DNA of 64,000 nucleotides from Caulobacter sp. 73W (GCF_041021955.1 NZ_CP158375.1:2046001-2110000), one strand, 5' to 3'; positions 1-8,448 are shown, numbered from the stretch's first letter. Notes: generated by a model not told the origin, from the sequence alone. Translations and numbers: made by a program.

Positions 1-234
1 CTGATGACGGTGGAGGGCGAGTTGGACGACATCTCGGGCATCGGCCAGACCCAGGCGGCGCACGACCTCTGCTCGGGCCTCCCCGAAGCGCTGAAGCTGG
101 ACTACATCCAGCCGGGCGTCGGCCACTACGGCGTCTTCAACGGCCGCCGTTTCCGCGAGGAGATCGTGCCGCGCATGCGTGATTTCATCCGCCAATGCGA
201 TCCGGACTTTGAAGGCTCGCGCCTGAAGTCCTAA
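1..234 (+). CDS. phaZ: Polyhydroxyalkanoate (PHB) depolymerase, C-terminal end
   Basis: Only the last 77 codons lie in the window; the reading frame is open from base 1. The tail reads like the C-terminal part of intracellular PHB depolymerases, alpha/beta hydrolases that degrade the storage polymer poly-3-hydroxybutyrate. The segment GVGHYGVFNG carries the expected catalytic histidine of the Ser-Asp-His triad, followed by the family's typical ending (RFREEIVPRMRDFI). The nucleophile and aspartate lie outside the window. The next gene starts 11 bases downstream on the same strand. The family call is good; which PHB depolymerase subtype it is cannot be decided from this fragment. Confidence 0.8.
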   Translation: MMTVEGELDDISGIGQTQAAHDLCSGLPEALKLDYIQPGVGHYGVFNGRRFREEIVPRMRDFIRQCDPDFEGSRLKS

Positions 235-245
235 ATCCAGGGACG

Positions 246-1004
246 ATGAGTTTCTTCCGGATGAACGCGCCGCGAACGACCGCCCTTCGTGACGGCGACG
301 AGATCGTCGTGGCCGGGGCGCCGGTCGTGATGAAGGTCAACGCCAAGGCGCGGCGCATCAGCCTGCGCCTGGACCGGGCAAGCCGGCGGGTGATCGCCGT
401 GGCCCCGACCGAGCGAAAGCTGGCGGACGCCGCCGCCTTCGCCCGCGACCGCGCCGACTGGATCGCCACCCAGATGGCCGCCGTGCCGGACGCCCAGCCC
501 CTGCGGCCCGGCGACATGCTCACCGTGTTCGGCAATCCCGTGCGGCTGGAGCGGGCCCCGGGCCGCACGCGCCTCACCGCCGCCAACGCCCTGCACCCCG
601 CCCGCCTGATCGCGTCCGGCGAGGGCGACGCCTGGACCCGCGCCGTGCTGCGCCGCCTGAAGGCCGAGGCCAAGAGCCAGCTGACCCTGCTGACCGCCGT
701 CCATTGCGAGGCCCTGGGCCAGCCCTTGCCGCCGGTTTCGGTGATGGACGCCAAGGGACGCTGGGGATCGTGCAAGCCGGCACATGGGCGCCATCCGGCG
801 GCGATCCGCTATTCCTGGCGGCTGGCGCTCTGCCCGCCGTCCGTCGCCGACTATGTCTGCGCCCACGAGGCGGCGCACCTGATCGAGGCCAACCATGGCC
901 CCCAGTTCTGGGCCCTGGTCCACGATCTGGTGGGCGACCACCGGCCGCATCGCGACTGGCTCAAGCGCCACGGCGGCGAGCTGCACGCCGTGGGCCAGGA
1001 CTGA
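246..1004 (+). CDS. YgjP-like (DUF45) zinc metallopeptidase
   Basis: A 252-residue protein of the YgjP/DUF45 family, putative zinc metallopeptidases related to the SprT and M48 folds. The zinc motif HEAAH is at residues 207-211 (His207, Glu208, His211), with a further His217 in EANHGPQFW. Preceding it is the conserved GRWGSCKP block near residue 171. There is no signal peptide, so it is probably cytoplasmic. The ATG at 246 is the first in frame and follows phaZ by 11 bases, so the two may be co-transcribed. The physiological substrate of this family is not established. Confidence 0.85.
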   Translation: MSFFRMNAPRTTALRDGDEIVVAGAPVVMKVNAKARRISLRLDRASRRVIAVAPTERKLADAAAFARDRADWIATQMAAVPDAQPLRPGDMLTVFGNPVRLERAPGRTRLTAANALHPARLIASGEGDAWTRAVLRRLKAEAKSQLTLLTAVHCEALGQPLPPVSVMDAKGRWGSCKPAHGRHPAAIRYSWRLALCPPSVADYVCAHEAAHLIEANHGPQFWALVHDLVGDHRPHRDWLKRHGGELHAVGQD

Positions 1005-1010
1005 CGCCGA

Positions 1011-2972
1011 TCAGTAGGGCAGTTGCGACTGCTGCGGGTTTTGCTGCTGCGGCTGGGGCTGGGCGTTCGGATCGGGCTCGCCGCCGAGGCCAAGGCCGCC
1101 GAGCAGGTCGCTGATCGCGTCTGGTTCGGGCGGCGGCGGCTCGATGGTCCCGCCGGGGATGGCCTGGGCCTTCAGGCGCGGCAGGGCCGAACCCATGAAG
1201 GTCTTCCAGATTTCGGCCGGCGCGCCGCCGCCGGTGACCCGGCGCATGGGGGTGTTGTCATCCTTGCCCACCCAGACGGCGGTGACGAAGCCGCCGGTGT
1301 AGCCGACGAACCAGGCGTCGCGATAATCGCTGGTGGTGCCGCTCTTGCCGGCCACGTCATAGCCGTCGACGCGAGCCGCCGTGCCGGTGCCGCAGCACAC
1401 GACCTGGCGCATCATCTGGTTCATGTACTGCAGCGAGGGCGAGCCGATGACGCTGGTGCGGGCCGACTTGCCCACATCGTGGTCATACAGGACCTTGCCG
1501 GCCGCCGTGCGGATGCGGGTGATGCCGTAGCCCCGCGCCGAGAAGCCGCCGTTGGCGAAGGGGGCGTAGGCCTGGGCCATCTCCAGGGGGCTGACCTCCA
1601 CCGCGCCCAGCGCCATGGACGGGTCCTGCTGGATCTTCGAGGTGATGCCGAGGCGGCGGGCCGTGGCGGCGACGTTGCCGGTGCCCACTTCGCTGGCCAG
1701 GCGCGCGGCGACCGTGTTGATCGACTGGGCCAGGGCCTGCTGGATCGTCATCGGGCCGCGGAAGTCATTGGTGTAGTTGCGCGGCTCCCAGTTGCCGATC
1801 TTCACCGGCTCATCGACGACCATGACGTTGGGCGTGCGGCCGGCCTCCATGGCGGTGAGATAGACGAACGGCTTGAAGGCCGAGCCCGCTTGGCGCTTGG
1901 CCTTGGTGGCGCGGTCGAACTCGCTCTCGGCGTAGTCAGCGCCGCCCACATAGGCGCGGATGCGGCCCTCGCCGTCGAGGGCGACCAGGGCGGCCTGCTG
2001 CACCCCTTGCGAGGCGCGGGCGCGGACCGTGGCGCGGACGGACGATTCAGCCGCCGCCTGGATCGGCAGGTCGAGGGTGGTCTCCACCACCAGGTCCTCG
2101 GTCGGCTCGCCCACCAGGGCGCGGACCTGATCGTCGATCCAGTCGGTGAAATACTGGGCGCGCTGGTTGGCCAGGCGGGCGGAGACGCGGACCGGGGTCG
2201 ACAGGGCCTCGTCGCGCTCCTCGGCGGTGATCACCTTGGTGCGGACCATCTGGTCCAGGACGATGGTGGCCCGGCGCTCGGCGCGGTCGGTGTTGTAGAC
2301 GGGGCTGTAGCGCGACGGGCTCTTCATCAGGCCCACCAGCAGGGCGGTCTCGCCCACGGTCAGCTGGCTGGCCTTCTTGTTGAAGTAGCGCTGGGCCGCC
2401 GCCTCGATGCCATAGGCGCCGCCGCCGAAGTTCACCCGGTTCAGATAGAGGGCCAGAATCTCCTTCTTTGAGAACTTGAACTCCAGCCACACGGCGACGA
2501 TCAGCTCCTGCACCTTGCGGCGCAGGGTCTGGCGGAAATCGAGGAAAAGGTTGCGGGCCAGCTGCTGGGTGATGGTCGAGCCGCCGCTCAGCGGGCCGCC
2601 CTCACGCTTCATGTTGGAGATCAGCGCCCGGGTGATGCCAATCGGATCGAAACCGGGGTGCAGGTAGAAGCGCCGGTCCTCCACCGCCACGAAGGCCGCG
2701 GGTACATAGTCGGGCAGGGTGTCGAGGTCGACCGGTGGCGCGTACTGGCTGCCGCGCACAGCCAGCAGGGCGCCGTTGCGGTCGAGATAGGAGATCGACG
2801 GCTGGCGCTTGGCGTCCAGCACCTTGGACACGTCCGGCAGGTCGCGGGCGAAGACGGCCAGCATGGCGAGCGTGAAGATCGCCGCCCAGACGCCCAGCAC
2901 GGCCGTCCAGTAGACGAGCCCGCCCAGAAAGCCCCGGCCCTTTCGGCCCTCGGAGCCGTTCTGCTTCGCCAT
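1011..2972 (-). CDS. Class A penicillin-binding protein (PBP1A/1B type)
   Basis: A 653-residue bifunctional peptidoglycan synthase. A cytoplasmic basic tail and one membrane anchor (about residues 17-42) are followed by a GT51 glycosyltransferase domain with the catalytic glutamate in EDRRFY (Glu98) and the SGGSTITQQLARN block (129-141). The transpeptidase domain has SAFK with nucleophile Ser364, SIN at 417-419 and KSGT at 543-546. The tail is rich in Pro and Gln. It polymerises and cross-links the cell wall in the periplasm. It converges with the YgjP-like gene, with 6 bases between their stops. All catalytic motifs are present. Which of the several Caulobacteraceae class A PBPs it matches I cannot tell. 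Confidence 0.95.
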   Translation of the reverse strand: MAKQNGSEGRKGRGFLGGLVYWTAVLGVWAAIFTLAMLAVFARDLPDVSKVLDAKRQPSISYLDRNGALLAVRGSQYAPPVDLDTLPDYVPAAFVAVEDRRFYLHPGFDPIGITRALISNMKREGGPLSGGSTITQQLARNLFLDFRQTLRRKVQELIVAVWLEFKFSKKEILALYLNRVNFGGGAYGIEAAAQRYFNKKASQLTVGETALLVGLMKSPSRYSPVYNTDRAERRATIVLDQMVRTKVITAEERDEALSTPVRVSARLANQRAQYFTDWIDDQVRALVGEPTEDLVVETTLDLPIQAAAESSVRATVRARASQGVQQAALVALDGEGRIRAYVGGADYAESEFDRATKAKRQAGSAFKPFVYLTAMEAGRTPNVMVVDEPVKIGNWEPRNYTNDFRGPMTIQQALAQSINTVAARLASEVGTGNVAATARRLGITSKIQQDPSMALGAVEVSPLEMAQAYAPFANGGFSARGYGITRIRTAAGKVLYDHDVGKSARTSVIGSPSLQYMNQMMRQVVCCGTGTAARVDGYDVAGKSGTTSDYRDAWFVGYTGGFVTAVWVGKDDNTPMRRVTGGGAPAEIWKTFMGSALPRLKAQAIPGGTIEPPPPEPDAISDLLGGLGLGGEPDPNAQPQPQQQNPQQSQLPY

Positions 2973-3066
2973 ATCTCGTTCCGTCCTAGAAGACGCCGCC
3001 CAGCCTGGCGCGTCTTAGCCGAGAAGGACCTAACCCGCGACAAGGTTTATGAGAGATGAACGAAGC

Positions 3067-3762
3067 TTAAGGCTGGCGGTCGGGGTCCGTGCGCCAGACG
3101 CGGAAGCTCTCGTAGACCGCCCAGAAGGCGGCGAAAGCCATGGCGACCACAAGAGCCACAACGCCCATGGGAGCCGGTGAGAACGGCGCGCTGACCACAC
3201 CTGCAAGACCGATCAGGCAGAACAGCCGCCCGGCGAGCCGATTGGACTTGTCCCAGGCCAGCCGGCTGCGCTTGGACCAATAGGTCCGAACCCCAACGAA
3301 GGGGTTTGGGCTGGTCTTGCCGATGAGGGCTCCCGCCACGACCAGGATCAGACCCGTGAAGGCCTGAATCCACCTTGGTCCTTCCAGATCCGTTGGAGCC
3401 GTCCAACCCAGCCCAAGCGCCGCCAAGAAGACAGCGAACAGGCTCGGGATCACCATGCCGATCATCCAGCCCGTCGTGAAGCTGCGCCAGTTGGCCGGAC
3501 TGTAGTCCGCGACCCGAGGACCGTGCGCGATGCGCGAGCAGACGATGAGCGAGATCGCCGCGATGATCGTGTTCGCCGCCAGGAGGATGGCGACCTGCTG
3601 GCGCGGAGCCCAGCCGTCGGCTTCACCCGAGGCGTTGAAATGGATCGGGATCGGCCCGTCGATTCCACTGAACCAAACAGCAGCCACCGTGCCGATCTGG
3701 AGAATGGTGACGGCGACGGAGGCGACCTCCATCCGGCGAACTGTCTTCTCAGGCTTGCTCAA
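3067..3762 (-). CDS. sdpI: SdpI-family membrane protein (DUF1648/SdpI)
   Basis: About 231 residues with six hydrophobic segments. It starts with the DUF1648-like stretch IPIHFNASGEADGW and ends with the SdpI block SPNPFVGVRTYWSKRS. In Bacillus subtilis, SdpI gives immunity to the SDP toxin and sequesters the repressor SdpR at the membrane. I chose the TTG at 3762: it lies 8-9 bases after a strong ribosome binding site (AAGGGGAG) and overlaps the end of the repressor gene by 14 bases. A methionine at 3732 is the alternative, and a longer upstream in-frame ATG would run far into the repressor gene. No sdpC-like toxin gene is visible nearby, so the ligand is unknown. Confidence 0.8.
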   Translation of the reverse strand: MSKPEKTVRRMEVASVAVTILQIGTVAAVWFSGIDGPIPIHFNASGEADGWAPRQQVAILLAANTIIAAISLIVCSRIAHGPRVADYSPANWRSFTTGWMIGMVIPSLFAVFLAALGLGWTAPTDLEGPRWIQAFTGLILVVAGALIGKTSPNPFVGVRTYWSKRSRLAWDKSNRLAGRLFCLIGLAGVVSAPFSPAPMGVVALVVAMAFAAFWAVYESFRVWRTDPDRQP

Positions 3763-4057
3763 CGCTGGAACTCCCCTTCGCTGGCTGAACAACTTCGTCG
3801 CCGACCCTGGCGAGCTCCATGAGAAAGGCCATGGCCTCCTCGACGGCCGAGATGACCAGGCGATAGCGAACGGAGGTGCCATGCTTTTCCGTCTCCACCA
3901 GTCCGGCCGTCTTCAGCGCCGCCAGATGGGTTGTGACGGTCGGCCAGGCCATGTCGAAAGCCGCCGCGATCTCCCCGGACGCCATCGGCCGCTCGCGCAG
4001 CATGGCGACCATCTGGCGACGGGCGGGGTGGGACAAGGCCTTGAACATCTCATTCAT
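3749..4057 (-). CDS. sdpR: ArsR/SdpR-family winged-helix repressor
   Basis: About 102 residues beginning MNEMFKALSHPARRQM, the hallmark N-terminus of SdpR-type ArsR repressors, followed by a winged helix with recognition helix around WPTVTTHLAALKTAGLV. There are no metal-binding cysteines, so this is not a metal sensor. The ATG at 4057 fits the family; an in-frame ATG nine codons upstream lies across the putative operator. Its gene overlaps sdpI by 14 bases, which suggests translational coupling. Autoregulation is likely, because a perfect 12-base palindrome sits just upstream of the start. Confidence 0.85.
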   Translation of the reverse strand: MNEMFKALSHPARRQMVAMLRERPMASGEIAAAFDMAWPTVTTHLAALKTAGLVETEKHGTSVRYRLVISAVEEAMAFLMELARVGDEVVQPAKGSSSVEQA

Positions 4058-4065
4058 AGCAAGAA

Positions 4066-4077
4066 GGCTAATTAGCC
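4066..4077. promoter_or_regulatory. Candidate SdpR operator (perfect palindrome)
   Basis: GGCTAATTAGCC is a perfect 12-base palindrome beginning 9 bases upstream of the sdpR ATG at 4057. It is AT-centred in otherwise GC-rich DNA. ArsR-family dimers bind such sites to repress their own operon. Binding by this particular protein is inferred from position only. Confidence 0.5.
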
Positions 4078-4153
4078 AATTCACTAATGTAAAGCTACGA
4101 CCGATTTTGACGCACCTCTACCACAACCTGCCCTCATACCGCTGGAGGGACCC

Positions 4154-4414
4154 ATGGCCGACATCATTGACTTCGCCGACTACCGCTCCTTCACCCCGCG
4201 CCTGCCGGAGCCGACGGCCGACAGCCGTGTCCTGGGCTCGATCCGCTACGCCGGGGTGCTGCTGGTGTGGATGGGACTGTTGGTGGTGCGGCCGCGCCTG
4301 GCCCTGGAGATCTTCCGCGAGCGCCGTGCGGACTCGCCGCTGCGCTGGCGCAACCGGCATGTGATCGCCCCCGCACCGGCCGCCGGCCCGGCCCCCGAGG
4401 GCCTGATCGCCTGA
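4154..4414 (+). CDS. Hypothetical small membrane protein
   Basis: An 86-residue protein I do not recognise. The N-terminus is acidic and soluble (MADIIDFADYRSF). A single hydrophobic segment at about residues 34-50 (YAGVLLVWMGLLVVRPRLAL) is followed by a basic stretch and an Ala/Pro-rich tail. A good ribosome binding site (GGAGGG) precedes the ATG. It sits 45 bases before recQ on the same strand and could share its transcript. Coding status is supported by the binding site and by codon usage typical of the window. Confidence 0.6.
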   Translation: MADIIDFADYRSFTPRLPEPTADSRVLGSIRYAGVLLVWMGLLVVRPRLALEIFRERRADSPLRWRNRHVIAPAPAAGPAPEGLIA

Positions 4415-4459
4415 CTTTCGAGGTGGCAATTCAACGGGCGACCTGCCACAAGCGGCCCG

Positions 4460-6283
4460 ATGTCCGCCACCCTCGACCAGGCCCGCGAAGTCCTTCGCCA
4501 GACGTTCGGCCATGCCGATTTCCGGGGCCTGCAGGCGCAGGTGATCACCGAGGCGCTGGAAGGGCGCAGCGCCATGGCGGTGCTGCCCACCGGCGGCGGC
4601 AAGAGCCTGTGCTACCAGATCCCCAGCATCGTGCGCCCGGGCCTCGGCCTTGTGGTCTCGCCGCTGATCGCCCTGATGACCGACCAGGTGGCCGGGTTGC
4701 AGCAGTCGGGCGTGGCGGCGGCGCGGCTGGACTCCAACATCTCTCTCGATGAGCGGTCGGAGACCTGGCGGCGGATCGAGGCGGGCGAACTGGATCTGCT
4801 CTATGTCTCGCCCGAGGGCCTGATGGCCGGGGCGATGCTCGATCGCCTGCGCCGCACGCCCCTGGCCCTGATCGCCATCGACGAGGCCCACTGCGTCAGT
4901 CAGTGGGGCCACGACTTCCGTCCCGAATACCGGATGCTGGGCCGCCTGGCCGAGATGTTCCCGAACGTGCCGCGCCTGGCGGTCACCGCCACGGCCGACA
5001 ACCGGACCCGCGAGGACATTCGCGCCGAGCTGCGCCTGGAGGGCTGCGCCGAGTTCGTCGACAGCTTCGCCCGGCCCGAGCTGGCCCTCTTCGCCGAGCG
5101 CAAGCGCCCTGGATCGAAGAACCGGGTGGTGGAGCTGGTCATGGAACGGCCCAACCGTTCGGGCGTGATCTATGCCGGCTCGCGCGACGGGACCGAGACC
5201 CTGGCCAAGACCCTGCAGGACGCCGGCGTGCCGGCGCTGGCCTACCACGCCGGCCTCGACAAGCAGGTGCGGGCCGACCGGCTCGAGGAATTCCTGGAGG
5301 CGGACGCCGCCGTGATGGTGGCGACCATCGCCTTCGGCATGGGCGTGGACAAGCCGGACGTGCGCTTCGTCATCCACGCCGATCCGCCCGCCTCGATCGA
5401 GGCCTATTGGCAAGAGATCGGCCGCGCCGGGCGCGATGGCCAGCCGGCGGAAGGCATCACCCTCTACGGCGCCTCGGACCTAGCCTGGGCCCTGCGCCGG
5501 GTCGAGAGCCGCGAGATGGACGGCGAGGTGAAGGGCGTGCAGGTGCGCAAGGCGCGCCAGCTCTACGCCATGCTGGACGGGCTGAACTGCCGCGCCGCAT
5601 CGGTCCGACGCTATTTCGGCGAAGAGGGCGTGCAGGTCTGCGGCCAGTGCGACCTGTGCCTGTCGCCGCCGGAATCGGTGGATGCGACCCAGGCCGCGCA
5701 GAAGGCGCTGGCCGCCGTGCACCGCATGGGCGGCCGATTCGGGCGCGGTCGCTTGGTCGACCACCTGCTGGGCAAAACCAAGGACGTGACTGAGTCCGAG
5801 GCGAAACTTTCCACCTTCGGCATCGGGACGGAGTTCTCGGCCCCCGGCTGGCGCGACCTGATCGACCAGCTGCTGTTCGAGGGGCTGCTGCGCGAAGATC
5901 CCAACGACAACCGCCCGCTGATCGGCCTGGGCGATCCCGAAGGGGTGCGGGCCGTCTATCGCGGCGAGCGCCAGGTGGCGATCCGCAAGCCCTCCGAGGC
6001 GGCGGAGAAGTCCGACCGCAACCGCCGTCGCCGCGAGGGCCAGACCGTCGTCGCCCCCGCCGACATGCCGCTGTTCGAGGCCCTGCGCGCCTGGCGCCGC
6101 GACGAGGCGCACCGCCAGAAGGTGCCGCCCTATGTCATCTTCCACGACGCCACCCTGGCGGAGATTGCGCGGGTGCGGCCGACCACCTCGGCGGCCCTGG
6201 GCCGTGCGGGCGGAGTGGGTCAGGGCAAGCTGGATCGCTACGGCGCGGCGGTGCTGGCCGTGGTCGGGGCGATGGAAGACTAA
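4460..6283 (+). CDS. recQ: ATP-dependent DNA helicase RecQ
   Basis: A 607-residue superfamily 2 helicase that unwinds DNA 3' to 5' in recombinational repair. Helicase motif I is GGGKS (45-49), motif II is DEAH at 141-144 followed by CVSQWGHDFRPEY, and motif VI is in YWQEIGRAGRDG. The RecQ-C-terminal zinc site is visible as spaced cysteines in NCRAAS...VCGQCDLCL. An HRDC domain closes the protein (roughly residues 530-600, around LFEALRAWRRDEAHRQKVPP). The length is normal for RecQ. It converges with the chemoreceptor-like gene 13 bases downstream. Confidence 0.96.
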   Translation: MSATLDQAREVLRQTFGHADFRGLQAQVITEALEGRSAMAVLPTGGGKSLCYQIPSIVRPGLGLVVSPLIALMTDQVAGLQQSGVAAARLDSNISLDERSETWRRIEAGELDLLYVSPEGLMAGAMLDRLRRTPLALIAIDEAHCVSQWGHDFRPEYRMLGRLAEMFPNVPRLAVTATADNRTREDIRAELRLEGCAEFVDSFARPELALFAERKRPGSKNRVVELVMERPNRSGVIYAGSRDGTETLAKTLQDAGVPALAYHAGLDKQVRADRLEEFLEADAAVMVATIAFGMGVDKPDVRFVIHADPPASIEAYWQEIGRAGRDGQPAEGITLYGASDLAWALRRVESREMDGEVKGVQVRKARQLYAMLDGLNCRAASVRRYFGEEGVQVCGQCDLCLSPPESVDATQAAQKALAAVHRMGGRFGRGRLVDHLLGKTKDVTESEAKLSTFGIGTEFSAPGWRDLIDQLLFEGLLREDPNDNRPLIGLGDPEGVRAVYRGERQVAIRKPSEAAEKSDRNRRRREGQTVVAPADMPLFEALRAWRRDEAHRQKVPPYVIFHDATLAEIARVRPTTSAALGRAGGVGQGKLDRYGAAVLAVVGAMED

Positions 6284-6296
6284 GGCCGAGCGGCCT

Positions 6297-7388
6297 CTAG
6301 GCGGCGGCGCCGAACGAGGTCGCCATCGGAATCGCCGATGTCGCCACGTCCTCAGTCTGGACGATGCAGCCGTACCAGCCCAGGCCCTTGTAGGTCTCGT
6401 AGCCAGGGGTCAGGGCGTAGCCGATGGTCCGACCTTCCGACGAGTAGCTGCCCATGGTCCCGCCCTCAACGTTCAGGCGAAAGATATCTTCCAGCACGCC
6501 CTTGTTGTCGGACGAGGCTAGGATGCGGCCCTTCTGGTCCAGCAGCATGACCCGCGACTTGGCGCGCTCCTCGGCGGTCAGGCGCACGCCATCGACGACG
6601 GCCTGGGCCTGGGGGCGCCAGTCGAAGTGGATGCCCAGCACGCCGATCGGCTTGCCGCGCGTCTCACCGTCCTTGCGGATGGCGGTGGCGTAGGTGGCCA
6701 CCGGCGCGTCGCCCAGGGCACGGACCTTCTCGATGTCGCAGACGGCGAAGTCGTCGCCGGACGCGGTGCGCATGGCGTTGCGGAACCAGGAGGTCTCTGC
6801 CACCGACTGGCCCACGGCGTTGGGATAGAGGTCGGGACGGCCGGTGGAGATCACCCGGCCTTTCTCGTCGCAGATCCACAGGTCGAGATAGACGGTGTAG
6901 GCGTCGAGAATGACCTTCAGCCGCTTGCTGGCGTAGGCCGTCGCCTCGGGCGTCGGGTCCTTCACGCAGGCGGTGACGGCGCTGTCGGTCGCCCACCAGC
7001 GCACGTCGCAGGTGCGCTCATAGAGATTGCGGTCGATGATCTCGATGGCGTTCAGGGCCAGGTCCGCCAGGCGCTGGCCGCGCAGGTGGTCGAGGATCGA
7101 GCGGCCGACCCGGGTCAGCTCGTCCAGGTCGGCGCGGAACTGGCTCTGCAGGTCCAGGGCGACATTGTCGATCTCGGCGGCGATCTTCTTGAACTCGTCG
7201 GCGACGATAGCGAAGCCGCGGCCCGCCTCGCCCGCGCGGGCGGCGACGATCAGGGCGTTGATCGACAGCATCTTGGCTTCGCGGTTGATCATGGCGATCT
7301 CGCCGATCTTCTGACCGGCGACCGCGCTCAGGCGTTCTGACAGGTCCAGAATGCGTTCCGGACGAAGGCTGACATCGGTGTCGCTCAT
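6297..7388 (-). CDS. Soluble chemoreceptor-like protein: N-terminal MCP hairpin, C-terminal Cache domain
   Basis: About 363 residues from the ATG at 7388, chosen because of a G-rich ribosome binding site just upstream; an in-frame ATG at 7460 is the alternative. Residues 30-70 resemble the signalling hairpin tip of methyl-accepting chemotaxis proteins (NALIVAARAGEAGRGFAIVA). There is no transmembrane segment, no HAMP and almost no flanking coiled coil. Residues of about 120-355 look like a Cache/PDC sensor (YLDLWICDEKGRVISTGRPD; ILASSDNKGVLEDIFRL). The normal order is sensor first, signalling domain last. The tip differs from the canonical QTNLLALNAAIEAAR: it reads NREAKMLSINALIVAAR, so CheA/CheW contacts may be altered. 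No che genes are nearby. Confidence 0.75.
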   Translation of the reverse strand: MSDTDVSLRPERILDLSERLSAVAGQKIGEIAMINREAKMLSINALIVAARAGEAGRGFAIVADEFKKIAAEIDNVALDLQSQFRADLDELTRVGRSILDHLRGQRLADLALNAIEIIDRNLYERTCDVRWWATDSAVTACVKDPTPEATAYASKRLKVILDAYTVYLDLWICDEKGRVISTGRPDLYPNAVGQSVAETSWFRNAMRTASGDDFAVCDIEKVRALGDAPVATYATAIRKDGETRGKPIGVLGIHFDWRPQAQAVVDGVRLTAEERAKSRVMLLDQKGRILASSDNKGVLEDIFRLNVEGGTMGSYSSEGRTIGYALTPGYETYKGLGWYGCIVQTEDVATSAIPMATSFGAAA

Positions 7389-7738
7389 GACCCCCCCTAG
7401 GGCCGCGGGCATCGTTGCATACGATACTAGCGGGCGAGGCTGGCCTTCACCGGTATCCACAAGGTTAACGAAATGGAGCCTGAGAGTTAATCGGCGACAG
7501 CCGCTCGGCGGATGCCTAAACCTTGATCAGATAGCGCCCGCATGGCGGTCATGGTTAACGCGAGATTTACGCGGAATTCGCCCAACGCGCGAAAATCAAT
7601 CTCGTAAATCCCCTAATGCCTGCGACAAATTGGCTGTGCGGGATCGGTTCGCGCAATAGGGCGTTTACATCCGGCCTTAAAGCGGCACAGTTAGAGTTGC
7701 ACAGGACGTAAAATCCCTGTGCATGCGGAGCTCTCCAG
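7389..7738. other. 350-base divergent intergenic region
   Basis: No gene is evident between the chemoreceptor-like gene (leftward) and the small membrane protein (rightward). It is richer in A/T than its surroundings. It holds GTTAAC palindromes at about 7464 and 7554, a CtrA-like motif (separate entry), a one-mismatch DnaA-box-like GTATCCACA at 7453-7461, and an 8-base inverted repeat GATTTACG/CGTAAATC at 7564-7571 and 7603-7610. It probably contains promoters for both flanking genes. Confidence 0.5.
7555..7570. promoter_or_regulatory. CtrA-box-like motif TTAA-N7-TTTAC
   Basis: The CtrA consensus in Caulobacter is TTAA-N7-TTAA(C). Here TTAA at 7555-7558 is followed by seven bases and TTTAC, one mismatch in the second half-site. 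It lies about 167-169 bases from both divergent start codons. A single imperfect site is weak evidence. Confidence 0.3.
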
Positions 7739-7981
7739 ATGAACCCGACTGATCAGGCGCTATTCGACCTGGCCTACCCGGCCATGCTCGTGCTTGCCCC
7801 CTTTGTGTGGCTGGCCGGCCTGTACATCGTCTTCACTGTCAGCGCGATCATCGTGCGCAACGGCCGTCCCTTCCCGGGCGCCAAGGCCGTCGTTCGCCGT
7901 CGCCCGGTCGCCGCGCCGGCGCCGGAGCTCACCCCGCAGCTCAGCACGGTCTTCGCTTTCGCCAACATCAAGGCGGCTTAG
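7739..7981 (+). CDS. Hypothetical small inner-membrane protein
   Basis: An 80-residue protein of unknown function. One long hydrophobic segment occupies about residues 12-40 (YPAMLVLAPFVWLAGLYIVF onward). After it comes a basic Arg/Pro/Ala stretch typical of a cytoplasmic tail. A ribosome binding site (GGAG) lies 10 bases before the ATG. The gene ends in a 4-base tail-to-tail overlap with the DUF1801 gene. Confidence 0.6.
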   Translation: MNPTDQALFDLAYPAMLVLAPFVWLAGLYIVFTVSAIIVRNGRPFPGAKAVVRRRPVAAPAPELTPQLSTVFAFANIKAA

Positions 7982-8352
7982 GCCTTCTTGCGCCCGGCCT
8001 TGCGGGCGGCGGTCCTTTCCCGATCCTCGCCGGCGCGGCGCTGAACGATCTCGCGCACCAGGTCGGCGGGAAGCAGCGCATCTGGCTGGAAACGGATCGC
8101 CCCCTTGCTGGTCTCGAACCCCGTCAGGCGGTCGGCGTATTCCTCGACCAGGCCGTGAGGATAGAAGGCGCAGTGCGCCTTGGCCGCGCCCATCCAGACC
8201 AGAACCCCGTCCAGCTTGAAGCCCGGCAGGCCGTAGCTGATCACCTCGGTCAGGCCGGGAACCGCCGCGTGAATCCGCCGGCGCAGATCCTCCAGCGCCT
8301 GGCGCTGATCGGCGGGCAGCTTGGCGAGATAATCGTCGATGGCCGTGGACAT
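7978..8352 (-). CDS. DUF1801/YdhG-family protein
   Basis: A 124-residue protein matching the DUF1801/YdhG fold: an N-terminal helix DDYLAKLPADQRQALEDLRR, the VISYGLPGFKLDG strand region, and the conserved aromatic FYPHG. Members are small cytoplasmic proteins; some have been called iron chaperones (YdhG/Fra-like), but the function is generally uncertain. A basic AARKAGRKKA tail ends the protein. It overlaps the convergent small membrane protein gene by 4 bases. Confidence 0.8.
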   Translation of the reverse strand: MSTAIDDYLAKLPADQRQALEDLRRRIHAAVPGLTEVISYGLPGFKLDGVLVWMGAAKAHCAFYPHGLVEEYADRLTGFETSKGAIRFQPDALLPADLVREIVQRRAGEDRERTAARKAGRKKA

Positions 8353-8412
8353 GGCGGCGGCTCCTTCGCCCCCTAGGACGAACAGGTCATCGACGATCCG
8401 ACACCGTGAAAT

Positions 8413-8442
8413 GCAAAATGGCCGGACTTTCGCCCGGCCATT
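8413..8442 (-). terminator. gyrB rho-independent terminator
   Basis: Read on the minus strand just after the gyrB stop, a 9-base-pair stem (8417-8425 with 8434-8442, core GGCCGG) closes an 8-base loop and is followed by TTTTGC. It ends the dnaN-to-gyrB transcript. Confidence 0.8.
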
Positions 8443-8448
8443 CGCGTT

